A DNA stretch of 6,215 nt from an uncultured Clostridia bacterium. Lineage in GTDB: Bacteria > Bacillota > Clostridia > Oscillospirales > Ruminococcaceae. The stretch covers positions 1 through 6,215 of the forward strand of contig CAMHBE010000126.1 in the NCBI GenBank assembly GCA_946183095.1, given 5' to 3'. Each line of letters begins with the position of its first letter. Within the stretch, counting starts at the first letter, position 1. A program made the position numbers and the translations under genes. Below, piece by piece: positions 5,980-6,215 of this stretch. Below the pieces are notes generated by a model. It had not been told where the DNA came from and searched no databases. It worked only from the letters and a program-made list of their open reading frames with translations.

Positions 5980-6215
5980 TTACGATCCGGCAGCCTGTTT
6001 GTAAAGCGAATCGAGCAGCGCCTTATCGATCGATCCGTGCTTGTTGTAAATTACAACTCCGTTACTGTCGAGAACGATAGTTTGCGGCATTGAGGACATA
6101 CCGCCGGAGCAGAGGGCGCGGCACTCCCGCAGATCACCGGATTGTATTTCAGGCTCCTGCGTCGAGGTTTTCCTCGATGTGGGAGCCTTATGCTTTCCAT
6201 TGTTGCCAGGAACTT
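5980..6215 (-). CDS. C-terminal part of a thioredoxin/TlpA-like protein (5' end outside window, frame disturbed)
   Basis: On the minus strand the frame ending at TAA (5982-5980) is open to the window edge, 77 residues. Its last 39 residues are convincing: GGMSSMPQTIVLDSNGVVIY then NKHGSIDKALLDSLYKQAAG. The MPQT followed by a hydrophobic strand, DSNG turn and second strand matches the cis-Pro loop and the last strands and helix of thioredoxin-fold redoxins (TlpA/ResA/AhpC-TSA type), which act as disulfide reductases or peroxidases, often extracytoplasmic. The upstream half in this frame (PTSRKTSTQEPEIQSGDL) is poorly protein-like, while other frames read well there: HIEENLDAGA (6181-6152) and LKYNPVICG (6152-6126). 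This suggests one-base losses near 6150 and between 6110 and 6125. The CXXC active site lies outside the window and cannot be judged. The gene converges on the large protease gene. Confidence 0.55.
   Translation of the reverse strand, partial: VPGNNGKHKAPTSRKTSTQEPEIQSGDLRECRALCSGGMSSMPQTIVLDSNGVVIYNKHGSIDKALLDSLYKQAAGS
6151..6188. repeat. 38-nt inverted repeat inside the redoxin-like gene
   Basis: Bases 6151-6167 and 6172-6188 pair over all 17 positions around a TTTT loop when read as plus-strand RNA: 14 Watson-Crick pairs and 3 G-U pairs. On the minus strand the three G-U positions become A-C mismatches. The perfect blocks are AGGCTCC/GGAGCCT and TCGAGG/CCTCGA. It lies just where the reading frame of the minus-strand gene is disturbed. 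Confidence 0.7.

Noticed and set aside
1..6215. CRISPR array, tRNA, rRNA or insertion sequence
   Set aside because: No regularly spaced repeats, cloverleaf, rRNA-like stretch, transposase or terminal inverted repeats were seen.

Overview
The window looks like a piece of a low-to-mid GC Gram-positive chromosome, most likely a gut Clostridia of the Ruminococcus/Oscillospiraceae type. This rests on AGGAGA/AAAGGA ribosome binding sites 6-9 nt before ATG starts, canonical TTGACA -35 boxes, a clostripain-type secreted protease ending in a Gram-positive wall-sorting-like tail, and use of all three standard stop codons. The assignment is by style; no taxonomic marker gene is present.

Left edge to 480: the window opens inside the 3' end of an unrecognised plus-strand reading frame (stop at 163-165). 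A regulatory region follows. Its centre is a perfect 12+3+12 palindrome (286-312) whose two outer ends are both -35 hexamers (TTGACA), one per strand, each with a good -10 box 17 nt away. One dimeric repressor bound there would cover both -35 boxes. The plus-strand promoter faces the next two genes. The minus-strand promoter faces a stretch with no open reading frame.

481-1390: a small protein with a cyclic-nucleotide-binding (CNB) fold and no DNA-binding domain is split by a one-base shift at an A run (601-606). After a 96-nt gap comes a 105-residue two-helix membrane protein. A hairpin overlapping the membrane gene's stop may end this small operon.

1408-5967: the main gene has its own promoter, a strong ribosome binding site and a clear rho-independent terminator. 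It encodes a 1478-residue secreted protein with a signal peptide, an N-terminal clostripain-like (C11, clan CD) cysteine peptidase, a beta-rich middle with one Ig-like surface segment, a C-terminal S41-type serine peptidase module, and an NPATG + hydrophobic helix + KKRRS tail. Two unrelated peptidase folds on one surface-anchored chain, each with a changed active-site residue, is the most interesting content of the window.

5980-6215: convergent to the big gene, on the minus strand, is the C-terminal end of a thioredoxin/TlpA-like protein. Its upstream part is scrambled between frames and contains a 38-nt near-perfect hairpin. The apparent frame changes here and in the CNB gene can each be explained by one missing base, so they share one explanation: sequencing/assembly deletions, or gene decay.
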